Source: Rattus norvegicus
Lineage: Eukaryota > Chordata > Mammalia > Rodentia > Muridae
Direction: 5' to 3'
DNA: 64,000 nucleotides
NCBI RefSeq assembly: GCF_036323735.1
Contig: NW_026947371.1
Location: forward strand, 526,501-590,500
Part shown: positions 38,201 to 50,585 of the stretch, in pieces
How the letters are laid out: every line of letters starts with the position of its first letter
How positions within the stretch are numbered: position 1 is the stretch's first letter
Program-made: the position numbers and the translations under genes
The notes under the pieces: generated by a model
Seen by the model: the letters and a program-made list of their open reading frames with translations, nothing else
What the model was told of the DNA's origin: nothing
Databases searched by the model: none

Positions 38201-39105
38201 AGAGGATGGGGTCACAGATGGCACAAAATGCTTTCCTCTTTAGTCAGGAATCTGGGCAGAGTGTAGTCCTCTCTGGATTCCCAGGAGTGTCTACTTCTCT
38301 GAAGGTCTAGTTCCCCCACACTCAGGATTTGGTACAGGGAGCTGTTTGACCAGTTCAGTTCATATCCAGGCACAGTCTGGAACATGGTGCTCCTTTAGCT
38401 TTACTCCTCCTACATTGCTGTGTCCAGAGGCACTAGGCAGTTTTGTCTTGGGCTAGAGGTGTGGGCAATGGTGGGCAGAAGTGGCAGTCTCTGTGCCTTG
38501 TACGCTCGGTATTGCCCAAAATCCTGGGTGATCAGCTATCTCTTCCACAGCATCTAGGATCGGGAGCTCTGGGCAGGGATCACGGAGGTTCAGGAGCCAG
38601 CTAGAAACTGGAGTGCCTGGTCCCGAGGTAGTTTTTCTTTTGCTTGTCCTGAGCGCACGAGTCAGCTCACTTTGAGCAGGCCTGAATTCGCTCATTGGGC
38701 TGACTTGCAGCTTTCCATGAAGGCTGAAACCAGAAATGTTCTGCCTCTACTGCTCCTAGGTCCCTATGCACAGGAGGCCCACACTGAGCTAGGTCTTTTT
38801 TTCTTGATTCAGGAAAGTGAGCAGAGTTCTCAGGAGTTTCTTCCCCTCTCATGGTCTAAGACTTCCTCACCCCACACGAGATTAGGGTGTAGAATACTGT
38901 TTGGACCAGTTCATATACAGGAGCAGTTTGGACTGCAAGGCTCCTGCAGCTTGACTGCTCCTATATTCATCTGTCCAGAGGCACTATGCAGTTTCCTCTT
39001 GGGCTAGCGATGTGGTCACAGGTGCACAGAAGTGGGAGTCTCTCCTTCCCTGAGATCTCAATATTGCCCACTCTTCTGGGTGATCAGCTCTCTGTCCCAC
39101 AGAGT
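32294..39105 (-). mobile_element. Full-length-sized L1 inserted in the pseudogene, copy B
   Basis: About 6.8 kb in reverse orientation. The poly-A tail appears as poly-T at 32294-32303, and the 3' UTR runs to about 32990. ORF2 lies between about 36830 and 33000: the endonuclease start (VISLNINGLNSPLKIHRLTH) is near 36780, the RT block (HMILSLDAEKDFDKIQHPLM) near 35010, and the C-terminal domain (NPIEKCDSEQNKEI, VRIAKMK) near 33650-33490. ORF1 lies between about 37980 and 36900. The 5' UTR spans about 37980-39105 and has two tandem units. Frames are broken throughout, and the ORF1 N-terminal shift matches copy A at 1-319, so it was inactive before the duplication. The flanks look like a decayed target-site duplication. 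Confidence 0.92.
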
Positions 39106-41637
39106 TTCCAAAGGAGGTTGAAATGTTCATTACCTATCCTGCAGGTCTCCAGTCTTTCCAATTCTCCTCCATAGTGTGTTGGAGAAGACCCCTCTAATCA
39201 AGGGGAGGTACAACAGGCCCCATCAGACAAAGACGCCTGCAAAAGTTCTTCTCTTAAAGGTAATTTCAGTTATTTCTCATATTCCACAAATGGATTAATT
39301 CCTGCCTCTCTCCACAAGAGACTTTAATACCTTTGCCACCTGTCAAAGCAGGGCAGAGCTATGTTCACTCAGAAAGACAGTCTAAGATGTTCCCCATCTC
39401 CACCACAGTGTCTTAAGCAATCAGCTTAAGGTTAAATGAGTTTGAAACCTGATTCTGCTGACAAAGGGAATTTCAGAAATTTCCTATTAAACAAAGAGGA
39501 CTTTCAATGTACTACACTATTAAAAACGGGTTTAAATCATCACTTATGGTCCAAGGGGTCAAAATGTAGTCACAAATCCCCAAGTGAACCTCATAAGACA
39601 CATACAAGCCCAAGAAGAGAGAAACCTTTCTGCATGTACACCATTAGATCAAGGACCATTGCCAATTAGAAGGGGCTCTTTAGATTTCCACAACACACAA
39701 GATGTGGTAGAAAATTCTGAGTCTACCCAAGGGTCTCTTGTGCCTTGTGCTTATAAAAAAATGGGATGTACTGCCCTCACCATCTCCCCGAGTGCTTCCT
39801 ATATCCTTATACATCAGAGAATCATTCAAATATCCTGTACCACCCAAAAGGACCCTCCTGACTTGTCATTAGACCAGGAAGAGACAAGTTTATCACAACA
39901 CACAGTCAATGAGCCATGCAGACTCCATATTTACACAATGTATAGAGAAGAGTAAATATCCCCTTTCTCCACAGGGGACTCTAGGTCATTCTGTCCAAAA
40001 GGAGAGGCTCCAAAATTTTCCACATATACATCAGAGATGCTAGAATTTCTCAAAACTAAGCAGGATACTCTGAGGAGTACTCTATCTCATAAAGAGATTG
40101 TGGAACAAGAAACATCTACTAAAGGCATTCTTCCTACAGCCACATCTTAAGAAACGGCTTGTGGATGTGACACGTATACAAAAGATTTTCTTGGATATAT
40201 TCCATCTGTAGAGAACATTATGGATCCAACCATATGTGAAAGAGTAGTGGTGGAACATAATATGCGAACACCCGTGTCTGTAGCATCCTCGACATCTGAG
40301 GAAACCAAATCCTTGGATTCCATTTGTGCAAAAGAATGCATACGACCTCTTCAAATTTCACAGGAGGATATGGGAACTTCCTTGTCTCCTCAAGATCAGC
40401 CATCTTCCCCAACTACAGAAGATGCTACACACTCTTCCAAATTTGCACAAAGGGTTTCCTGTCCTTCTTTATACCCACAAGGGGACCCAGGACATCTGCC
40501 AAATACCTCAAAGTCTCTGGATTTTACCTAATCTCCTGAAGGGGCCTTGGAACCTGTTTTGCCTATCAATCAGGCTAGATAAACTGACTCTTTTATACTA
40601 AAGTCTGTTTCCTCTTTTCCAGCAGAAGTAATTTTTCTTGGAACTTCCTCAATTTCAGAACAATATATAGAAACATCCTTATTTGCTCATGAGACTCTCA
40701 GACTTCTCACATATGTCCATGATGCTTTAGGAGAGGTCAGCTCTTCAGAGGAAGCTCTAATACCTAACCCCCATTCTGACTTCAGTCAGGATTTCTCTAC
40801 ATATACACAGTACATTAAGACCTTCCTCACCTGAGGAGGATGTCTTAGGATCTACTGAGTCTGAACACCATTCTTTACAACTATCCCCATTTACCCAAGT
40901 AGATTTATTTCACATGTTCACTCTGGGGAGAAATAGTCGACATCCTCCCTCAACCAAAGTGGACCACAGGCATCCAGTTTCTAGAAACAAAGGGTTAAGA
41001 TTTTATTCTTCTCATGGAGTCTTGAAAAATTTCTCCTCTAAGGAAGACAGTTTCAACCATCCCCCTTCTGCCAAAAGGAATCTTGTGCCATCTTTTTCTG
41101 CAAAAGAGACACCAAAAGCTACAACTACTCTTCAGGTGAGTCCCACACCTTCTCCATCTGTCCAAAGGGCCTTTGGATTTTCAAAAAATGACGAAGGAAA
41201 TGTGAAAAGTTACCAATCCATTCAAGGGAATGCTGGACATCCCATGTCGTCCAATGATGCTCAAAGTGATTTTTTCATTGTGCAAATTACACTTCAAAAA
41301 TACAAAAATTTTTATATTTCCAAAGGTCTGAAGGAATGTCCACATCGAAAAGAAAATCATTTGGACTTTATGCCATTAGCCTAAGTATACTAGAAAAATC
41401 ACATGTCTTCTAAAACATCTAAAAATCAATCGGGCTCTAGCACTCTTCCTGGGAAACATTTACCATTTGCCATACAATCCCCAGGACAATTGAAATCTAA
41501 AAAGGGGTATCTACAAACTTTACCAAAAGTCTTCTTCTGCCCAAAAGTCTTAAGGATATTCAGGAACTTCTCCAAGAGCTCGGTGCACCTAGATTTTTAT
41601 GAACCAAAGTCATCTTCCCAGGGTATTTTCCAAAGAA
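39106..41637 (+). pseudogene. Unrecognised Ser/Thr/Pro-rich pseudogene, 3' part, copy B
   Basis: The partner of 1483-3966, and roughly 85-90% identical by eye. Its frames are better preserved than in copy A. The frame at 40220-40531 reads through CGA at 40343-40345, where copy A has TGA. The frame at 40914-41384 (156 codons) reads through AAA where copy A has TAA. The peptide repeats units of about 10-12 residues (PSTKVDHRHPVS, SSHGVLKNF, SSKEDSFNHP, PSAKRNLVPS, FSAKETPKATTT) and ends near ECPHRKENHLDFMPLA. A further frame at 41403-41747 runs into the macrosatellite. Stops and shifts upstream (39160-40200) rule out function as it stands. No family is assigned. A testis or spermatid protein is conceivable from the composition only, and I do not claim it. 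Confidence 0.6.
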
Positions 41638-42283
41638 CCACATATTTCTTCTTTTATGTTATACCAAGAAGAGGCCCAGCTTCCTTCTCTGTATCTCTGA
41701 TGTCTTCATCCTATTTGTTCTCCCTCCCAAATCGCTATTTACTCTGAATTAGAGGCCAATTAGTAAACCATAGATATAAGGAAGGAATATATGAGAGGCA
41801 GTGGCTGTCAAGATGACACTTGTGATGTCACAGAAGAAGCTAGGGCTCTCCAGGATACAAGGGTTTTTTTAGGCACTGCCTAATGAAGAGGTCAGTGAGA
41901 ACTGCCATGGCCTACCTGCTGAACAGATCTCCTTACAATGACCAGATTCATGGGTTCCCTGTCTGGGAATGTCTCCTGAGACACAGTGATAACCTTTATA
42001 ACCTACATCTCTCTAAAGCTAGAGACTTCCTCTCTGCTTCATTAGTGGTTACATGCTCTGAAAGAAGAAAGTTAGTCAGGTGCTTGGCATGGGTAAAAAA
42101 TATCTAGGAATGTGGAGAGAAGGAGATTCTTCTGGATATTAATTTTATTCCCAGGTCCAATCCTGTGACATAATGTTCAATTCCCTAGGTGTTCTCGTTT
42201 TCCAAGTGTCAGTATTTTCCCTAGAGACCTTTAATTGAGTGACTTTTGTGCTACATTTTCTGAATGTACATTCATTGATAAGG

Positions 42284-42333
<50 letters not shown>

Positions 42334-43905
42334 CCTGCATGTGTACTCAAAATTTCATTTTTCCAATTCCATTTTATGCAATAAAATTGGATACAAACGG
42401 GGACCAGATATAGAGTGAATATAACAGTGTAAATATTGTTTAGGTCCTTCAAATGATGAACTCCCAAATCTTTATTTTATCCATAAATTACCAGACATCA
42501 GTTAAGCAAAGGACAACATGGAGTATAGAATGTGGTTTTGTAGTTCAATTAGACATCAGTTCTCTAATATCGACCTTCCTGTGTTCCCAGGGAAAGACTT
42601 GAGGTTTTTGGATGTTTTACCATGATTCTTTCTTCAGGACAAACATCAGTTTCAGGGTGGTGGGCAGCAAGAAGAATGGCTTGAGGTCCAGTGAAACCTC
42701 AAATTCAATAGGTTATAAGAACAGGAGGTAGTCTATTTGAAATTGTCATTTTTGGATCCTATATACTTGACCTGGTTTCAATTCTTGACAGATTCCAATA
42801 AATATTCCATCAAAATTCATAGTAGGAGGAGCCACCAAAAGTATATATATATTGATATACCTGGCACCAAAACTAGATATTATTGTTGAAGCTAAGAAAT
42901 GCATGCTGCCAGGAACTGAATATAGATTTTTCTTGAGAGACATAGCTAGAGCATGTCAAATACAGAAGTGAATGCTAGTGGCAAACCAGAGAACTGAAAA
43001 TGGACCTCATGTTTGTAGATGTTGAGAAATGACTACAAGAGCTGAAAGGACTTTCAACCCCATAAGAACAACAATTCAACTAAGCAGAGCTTTCTGGTAC
43101 TAAACCAATATTCAAAGACAGTGTATGGACAGACCTATGGCTCCAACTGCACAGGTAACAGATGATGGCCTTGTTGGGCCCCAATGGATGGAGAAGCCCT
43201 TGCTCCTCCCTAGGTTTGCCCCCCCAGTTCATGTGAATGTCAAGGTGCAGTAAGGGGGCTTATAGAAGTAGGTTAGTGGGACTGTTTAGGGATCTCATGG
43301 TCAGGAACCTGGGAAAGGAAATAACATTTGAATTGTAAATTTAAATATATTCAATTAGAAAAAGCAATAAAAGTTGCTTAAGAATTAAAAAAATGAGAGA
43401 AAAAAAAAGAAAAGTTAACTGTCAGCCAATCAAACCTATTGACTCAGAAATCTAAAGGGTAACTGTCAGGGAAAGATAGTCTGAATAATACTAGTGGAAA
43501 GACTGAGATAATGAAGTCTCAAATAGAAGCACTTCTCTCTCCCTGATATCAGTGTCAGACACAAACTCCACTATAGGAATCCAAATCATGGAGGAGTTTA
43601 CACAGCTGCGGACACAATACATGTCGTTCCATTCTTCCTTGGGACTTTTCTCTTCTAGGAAAAATTATAAAAGCCATGAGCTCTCAGACAACAACTGGGT
43701 CCTTTCCAACACCTGGCTTTTGGTATAAAGAAATTAATGATATAAACTTTCTGACATCAAGGAACCATAACAAGTAGGGATGTCCAGCTGTTTCTGGGAG
43801 GCTCTCAGTTCCTGATTCCAATATGTTGAAGGCTCAAATAAAGAATAACTCTTCAGCTAACCCACTCAAACCCTAAACAGGCTCATTCAGTTTTCCAATG
43901 GACCA
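41638..43905 (+). repeat. Macrosatellite monomer B1
   Basis: First unit of array B, joined to the pseudogene at the same point as A1. It has two microsatellite sites: site 2 (42287-42326, TA) before the ttcctgcatgtgtactc block, and site 1 (42841-42860, a short TA seed). The L1 3' UTR segment is at about 42861-43390. The acceptor-like tract has lost its AG (CCTTGGGAC, about 43637-43645). The ATG is at 43676 (MSSQTTTGSFPTPGFWYKEI) and is soon closed by a stop. Confidence 0.88.
42287..42326. repeat. TA microsatellite, site 2 of monomer B1
   Basis: (TA)n between aagggacta and atttattcctgcatg. The only other monomer expanded at this site is B6 (53649-53707). Confidence 0.95.
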
Positions 43906-44648
43906 AGTATTTCTTCCTCTTTTATACAAATAAAGAAGGCCAGCTTCCTTCTCCCCATCACTATTCTCTTTACCCTCTTTCTTCTCCCTCCAATACGGCT
44001 GTTTATTCTGAATTAGAGGCCAAGTAGTAAACCCTAGAGGTACTGAAGGAATATTTGAAAGGCAGTTGCTGTCATGACAACACTTGTAACATTACAAAAG
44101 AAGCTAGGGCTCTCAAGGATACAAAAATTTTCAGGCAGGGCCTAATGATGATGTCACTGAGAACTGCCATGGCCTACCTGCTGAACAGCTTTCTTTACAT
44201 TGACCAATTTCAAGGGTTCCCTTACAAGGAGTTTCTCCTGTGTCACAGTGGAAACCTTTACATACTCCATCTCTCTCAAGTTAAGTACTTCTCTTTGTTT
44301 CATTAGTGGTTACATGTTGTGAATGGAGAAATTTAGTCAGGGTCCTGGCATGGGTACAAAAGATCTAGGAACATGGATTGGAGGAGAATCTTCTGGATAA
44401 TAATTTTATTCCTAGATACATTCCTGTGTCATACTCTTAAATTTCCTAAGTTTTCTCTGCTTCTCAAAGGCAACTATTTTTCCTGCAGCCCTTCAGTTGA
44501 ATGAATATTGATTTAAATTTTTTCTACATACCTTGATAGGGGACATTACATATATTCCTGAATGTGTACTCAAAAATTCTGTTTTCCAATTGACTTTTTG
44601 CAATGATTATGGCAACAAAGGAGGAACAGCTATAGAGTGAATATTAAA

Positions 44649-44950
44649 TGACCCGCGCTATTGTCTTGCCAGCAAGAACGCACGCGGCCACAAGGATCCT
44701 TGTGCAGGAAAGCATTTATTGCATCTTGAAGAGGAGCGGCACCGCGGCCCCAGAGAGTGTTAGTTTTTATCCCCCAAAGCAACGTGTTCCTTCCTGATTG
44801 GCTGCATAGCCGTATTCTCATTGGAACGACCCAGAGTGGGCAAAGACTTGGCGTGAACAAACCTTTGCGCATGCGCACTTCGTCCTTCGGGGGGGACAAT
44901 AGCTGTATCCTGTAGTAACAGACAACAGCTGGTATGGGTGGCTACCAAAA
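44649..44950 (-). mobile_element. Solo LTR, IAP/ERVK-like
   Basis: A 302-bp insertion found only in monomer B2, flanked by a perfect 6-bp target duplication attaaa (44643-44648 and 44951-44956), the size usual for ERVK elements. Read on the minus strand it starts ttttggtagccaccc, carries gcgcatgcgc and gccaatcagg (CCAAT-type) motifs, a TATA-like gggataaaaact, a polyadenylation signal aataaa (44705-44710 in reverse) and a U5-like end gcgttcttgctggcaagaca. CpG density is far above the surroundings, which suggests a comparatively young insertion. No internal viral genes are present. Confidence 0.85.
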
Positions 44951-45351
44951 ATTAAAGTGTAAATCTTTTGTACCTTCTTCAAATGATAAACTCCAAAATT
45001 CTTATTTTATCCAAAAATTACAAAACATCATTAAAGTAAAGGACTGCATGAACTATAGAATGTGTTTCTGTAGTCCCATTAGATATCAGTTCTCTAATAT
45101 CTACCTTCCTGTATTCCCAGGAAGAGAGTTGAGGTTTTTGGATGTTTTACCATGATACTTTCTATAGCCCAAACATAAGATTCATGAGGATGTGCAGTAT
45201 GAGGAATGGCTTGAGGTCCACTGAAACCTCAGCTTCATTAGGTTCATAAGAACAGGAGAGAGTCTATTTGGCACTGTCATTTGTGGATTCTACTTTCTTT
45301 ACTTTATTTCCCAGAATCCATGCTAAAATTCCACTTAACCTCATATCTATA

Positions 45352-45352
<1 letters not shown>

Positions 45353-45388
<36 letters not shown>

Positions 45389-45569
45389 TACATATATATA
45401 TGTATATATATAGATAGATATAAATATAGATATATAGATATATGTAAATACACACACACACATATATATATGCATACATATATATATATGTATATATATA
45501 TATGCATACATATATATATATGTATATATATAGATAGATATAAATATAGATATATAGATATATGTAAAT

Positions 45570-45643
<74 letters not shown>
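45353..45643. repeat. Compound TA/CATA/GATA/CA microsatellite of monomer B2
   Basis: A 120-bp higher-order unit (TA, then tagatagatataaatatag, then (CA)n) is present twice, starting at about 45402 and 45522, and is followed by a long TA run. Confidence 0.95.
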
Positions 45644-45646
<3 letters not shown>

Positions 45647-46517
45647 CCACCAAAACTAGATAAAATTGATGAAGCATAGACTTCCATGATTAGAAGAAAC
45701 GGATATAGCTCTTTCTTGAGAGACACAGCTAGAGCATGTCAAATACAGAAGTGAATGGTAGTGGCAAACCAGTGAACTGAAAAAAGATCTCTTGTCTGTA
45801 GATTTTGAGAAAGGATTATAACAGCTGAAAGAGCTTTCAATCCAATAAGAAAAACAATGCCAACCAAGCAGAGGTTTCAGGTACTGTTCGAATATTCAAC
45901 GATTGTACATGGATAGACCTATGGCTCCAACTGCATATGTAGCAGAGAATGGCCTTGTACGGCACCAGTGGAAGGAAATGCCCTTGGTCTAAAAAATTGC
46001 TAAATAATAAAAAAATAAGTTAAAGATAAGAAAACTGCCATCTAATAACACACATTGACTGAGATATATAAAGGGTCACTATCAGGCAACTGGAGTCAGA
46101 GTAATACTAGAGGAAAGACTGATATGATGAATTAGAAACACGTCTCTTTCCCAAAACCAGTATCAGACACAAACTGCAATATAGGTATCCAAATAATCAA
46201 GGAGTTTATTCTTAGCTGAGGACACATTACTTTTCTTTCACTTCTTCCTTAGGACCTTTTTCTTCTGGGCAAAAAAAATAAAAGCCATGAGCTCTAAAGG
46301 AAGAACAGTGCCCTTCCAAACACTTGACTTTGGGGATAAAGATATTAATGATATAAACTCTCTGACTTACAGGAACCACTAGAAGCTTGGAAGTCCAGAT
46401 GCTTGTGACAGGCCCCGAGCTCCTTATATCATGTGTTGAAGGCGCATATCAATTCTATCTCTTCAACGTAACTACTCAGCTCCTACCAAGGACTCAGTGA
46501 GATTTCCCAGGGTCGAC

Positions 46518-47694
46518 ATATTTCTTCCTTATTTTTATACCAAGACAGAAGGCCATTTTCATTCTCCCCAACTCTGAGCCTTTCATCCTCTTTGATCTCA
46601 CTTCCAAATTGATGCGTCCTGTGAACTAGAGGCCAATTAGTTAACCCTATAGGTACTGAAGTAATATCTGAGAGCCATTTGCAGACATGACAACACTTGT
46701 AACATCACAAGAAGCTAGGACTCTCCAGGATACAAGAGATTTTTCATGGAGGGCCAAATGATGATATAACTGAGAACTGCCAAGGCCTACCTCTAAACAG
46801 CTTTCCTAACATTGACCAGTTTTGTGAGTGCCTTTTCCAGGAGTTTCTCCTGTGACACATGGGAAACCTTTATGTACTCCTTCTCTCTAAAGCTAGAGAC
46901 TTCTCTTTGGTTCAATAGTGGTTGCATGCTCTGAATGGAGAAAGTTAGTCAGGTTCCTGGCATGGGTAGAAATGGTTTAGGAACTTGGAGTGAAGGAGAT
47001 TCTTCTGGATAATATTTTTATTCCCAGGTCCATTCCTGTGATATACAGTTCAATTTTCTAGGTTTTCTGTTTTGTAAAGGCCAGTATATTCCCTATATAC
47101 CTTTAGGTGAATGAATATTGTATTTCACTTTCTTATTGTACATTTCTTGATAGGGGACTTTATAAATATTCCTGAATGTGTACTCAAAAATTCTGTTTTT
47201 CTATTCCATTTTCCACAATGATTTTGGCAATGAAATAGGCTGTTGTACAGAGTGAGTATAACAGTGTAAATTCTGTGTACCTACTCAAATAATAAACTCT
47301 TAATCCTTATTTTATCCAAAGATTACCAGTCATCAATAAAGCAAATGACCACATGGACTATACATTTCAGATCTCTAGACACATTTGATATCTGTACTAC
47401 ACTATCTACTTCCTGTGTTCCCGTGGCCACACTTGAAGGTTTTAGATGTGTTATCATGATTCTTTCTTAAGGCCAAATATAATAAACAGGAGCATGAGCA
47501 GGGAGAAGAAAGGCTTGAGGAACAGTGAAACCTCAACTTCAATACCTTCATAAGTACAGGAGGGATTTCTATTTGATATTTTCATTTATAAATTCTAAAT
47601 TCTTGATCTCATTGCACAGAATCCATGTAAACATTCCACCTAACCACCTAACCAAATAGCTGTAGGAGGCAACAAAAGTATATACATACATACA

Positions 47695-47729
<35 letters not shown>

Positions 47730-48698
47730 CAGCCACCAAAACTAGATAAGACTGATGAAGATAAGAAGTGTATTCTGCCAGGAAACAGATATAGATATGT
47801 CCTGAGAGACACAGCTAGAGCATGTCAAATAAAGAAGTGAATGCTAGTGGCAAAGCAGTGACTTGAAATGTACCTCTTGTTGGTAGATTCTGAGAAAGGA
47901 TAACGAGAGCTGAAGGAGCTTTGATCCCCATAAGAACAACAATGCCAAAAACCAGTGATTTCTGGCACTAAACCAATATTCAAAGACTGTTATTGGACAG
48001 ACCTCTGCATCCAACTGAATATGTAGCAGAGTATAGAATTGTTGGGCACCAATGGAAGTAGAAGGCCTTGGTCTTCCCTTGGTTTGTCTCGCAGTTAAAA
48101 GAAATGTGAAGGGAGAGTGAGGTGGTTTATAGAAGAAGTGGAGAGGAACCCGTTAGGGCCCCTATGTGTGGAAACTCTTACAGGAAATAATATTTTAAAT
48201 GTAAATATAGAAATTTATATGTTTAAGAAAGCAAATAAAATTTGTAAAAAATAAAAAATATGAGAAATAAATGATATAATAGTGGAAAGAGTGAGATGGT
48301 GAGGTCTCTACTAGAAGTCCTTCTCCCTCCCAGATATCAGTGTCAGACACAAACTGCCCAAAGGATATATAAAGCTTGGAGGAGATTACTCTAAGCAAGG
48401 GACACAATACTTTTCCTTCCTTTCTTGCTTAGGTCCTTTTTCTTCTTGTCAAAAAGAATAAAGGCCATGTGCTCTCAGGAAAACAACAGTGCCCTTCCCA
48501 TTACATGGCTTTGGAATAAAAAAAAATAATGATATTAACTCTCTGTTTTCCAGGAACCATAAGAACAGAGAAGTCCAGATGCTTCTGAGAGGACACCAGT
48601 TCCTGATTGCATATGTGGGAGGCTCATATCAGTGGTATCTGTCCATCAATACCAGTCAACACCTACCAAGGACTCACTGGGCTTTCCCACACACACAT
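46518..48698 (+). repeat. Macrosatellite monomer B3
   Basis: A ~2.2-kb unit with standard landmarks. Site 1 is a CATA tetranucleotide array (47679-47729). Site 2 is unexpanded (ggggactttataaatattcc). The L1 3' UTR segment is at about 47730-48260. Acceptor-like TTGCTTAG is near 48430. The start codon at 48467 reads ATGTGC, and the frame is closed after about 20 codons by an A-run indel. Confidence 0.88.
47679..47729. repeat. CATA microsatellite of monomer B3
   Basis: About ten CATA units between aggcaacaaaag and atcagccaccaaaac. Confidence 0.97.
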
Positions 48699-49834
48699 AT
48701 TTCTTCCATTTTTTAGACCGAGACAGAAGGGCAGCTTCCTTCTACCAATTTCTGATCTCTTCAACTTCTTTGTTCTAACTCCCAAATGGCGGAATACTCA
48801 GACTTAGATGTCAATTACTAAACCCTAGAGGTACTGAAGGAATATCTGAGAGGCAGATGCATACTTGTCAATACTTGAGACATTAAAGAAGAAGATAAAG
48901 CTCTCCAGGTTACAAGAGATTTTCAGGCAGGGCCTAATGATGATGTAACTGAGAACTGCCATGGCCTACTTGCTAAACAACTTTCCTTACATTGACCAGA
49001 TTTGAGGGTGCCCTTTCCTGGTATGTCTCCTGAGATTCAGTGGAAACCTTTATGTACTCCATCTCTCTAAAGCTAGAGACTTTTCTTTGCTTTATTAATG
49101 GTTACATGCTTTGAATGGAAAAAGTTAGTCAAGGCTAGGAATGGGTAGAAAAGATCTTGTAACATGGAGAGGAGGAAATTCTCCTGGATATTAATTTTAT
49201 TCCCAGGTACAATCTGAAAAATACAGTACAATTTTGTAGGTTTGTCTATTTCCCAAAGGCCAGTATTTTCCCTACCGACCGTCAATTGAATGAATATTGT
49301 ATTTCACTTCCTTATTGTACATTAATCGATATGGGAATTTATAAATATTGCTGAATGTGTACTCAAAAATTCTGTTATCCAATTCCATTTTCTGTAATGA
49401 TTTTGGCAACAAATGTGGCCCAGCTATAGAATGAGTATAACAGTGTAAATATTGTGTACCTATTTGAAATGATAAACTTCCAAATCCTTATTTTTATCCC
49501 AAAATTACCAGACATCAGTACAGCAAAGGACAACATGGACTATGGAATTCAATGGTTCTCTAGTCCCATTTGATATCAGTTCTGCATTATCAACCTCACT
49601 GTGTTCCCGTGGCCAGACTTGAGGTTTGTGGATGTTTTACCATGATTCCTTCTTGAGGAATAATAAGATACAAGACGAAGAACAGTGAGAGGAATGACTT
49701 GACGTCCAGTGAAACCTCAACTTCAATATGTTCATAAGAACAGGAGGGATTTGACATTGTTCTTTGTGGAATCTATATTCTTGAATTAGTTACACAGAAT
49801 CCATGTGAAAATTCCCCCTACCCAAGTAGCAGAA

Positions 49835-49835
<1 letters not shown>

Positions 49836-49888
<53 letters not shown>
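49836..49888. repeat. TA microsatellite of monomer B4
   Basis: A perfect (TA)n between gcagaaga and ccaaaactagataagatt. Confidence 0.97.
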
Positions 49889-49890
<2 letters not shown>

Positions 49891-50004
49891 AAAACTAGAT
49901 AAGATTGATGAAGCTAAGAAGTGCTTTCTGCCAGGAACCAGATATAGATATTTCCTGAGACCCAGCTAGAGCATATTATACAGAGAACTGAATGTGTTCT
50001 TTTA

Positions 50005-50585
50005 AAAATATAAAAATAAAATAAAAAAAGTAAAATTTTGTTTTACCCTGCTAACTCTGGCACTGAAGAGTCTGAAATTCTCTGCTAGATATCTTGGGAG
50101 AAACACCACCCTGCTCCTCGGCTACCGAGTGTTTCATGCCGTCACACACTCTCCTATACTCAAACCCTCACATAAAAAACACACAGCACAATAATCTTTG
50201 ATTTAGTTGATTAATATAGTTGCCCACTGAAACATACAACGTCGGGTACTATCCATCACTTAGGAACATTAATAAAGACCTGTAAATACACAGAGCAGAA
50301 TCTTAAATTCACCTGCCATGGCTTCTCACTCTGTCACATTCCTTTCTCTCTTTTTTTCCTCTTGTCTCTTCCTCTTCCTTCAAATATCTCTCCTGCCCAT
50401 TCTTCCTTCTCCTCCATGATAACCGTCCTTCTATCCTATTCCTGCCACTCACATATACTTTACAAATTCAATAGGGAGGTGGTTCTGGTGAATTCACCTG
50501 AGTTCTGAGTAGAGAACTATGTAGCTGACCTTGGGGTAGTGGAATTAGCATCAAACACAGATAACTTCAGGGCAAATCACAACAT
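50005..50585. mobile_element. Monomer-specific insertion of unknown type
   Basis: Absent from all other monomers at this point, where they read agcatgtcaaatacagaagtgaatgctag without a break. It starts with an A-rich stretch (50008-50035), has a pyrimidine-rich block (50340-50420) and ends near gaattcacctgagttctgag..gaaccctagtgg. It may be a retroelement fragment or captured unique DNA. I do not recognise a family. Confidence 0.5.

Larger units (their letters stand above)
43906..46517 (+). repeat. Macrosatellite monomer B2
   Basis: A ~2.6-kb unit, lengthened by a solo LTR (44649-44950) and a 290-bp microsatellite (45353-45643). The L1 3' UTR segment (45644-46030) has lost its last part, jumping from gcccttggtct to aaaaaattgc. 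Acceptor-like CTTCCTTAG is near 46245 and the ATG is at 46287 (MSSKGRTVPFQTLDFGDKDI). Confidence 0.88.

Noticed and set aside
45264..45677. A 137-codon Ile/Tyr-rich frame and similar frames at 5097-5441 and 53980-54348
   Set aside because: They are products of TA, CATA and GATA repeats that lack stop codons in some phases. There is no independent coding signal.
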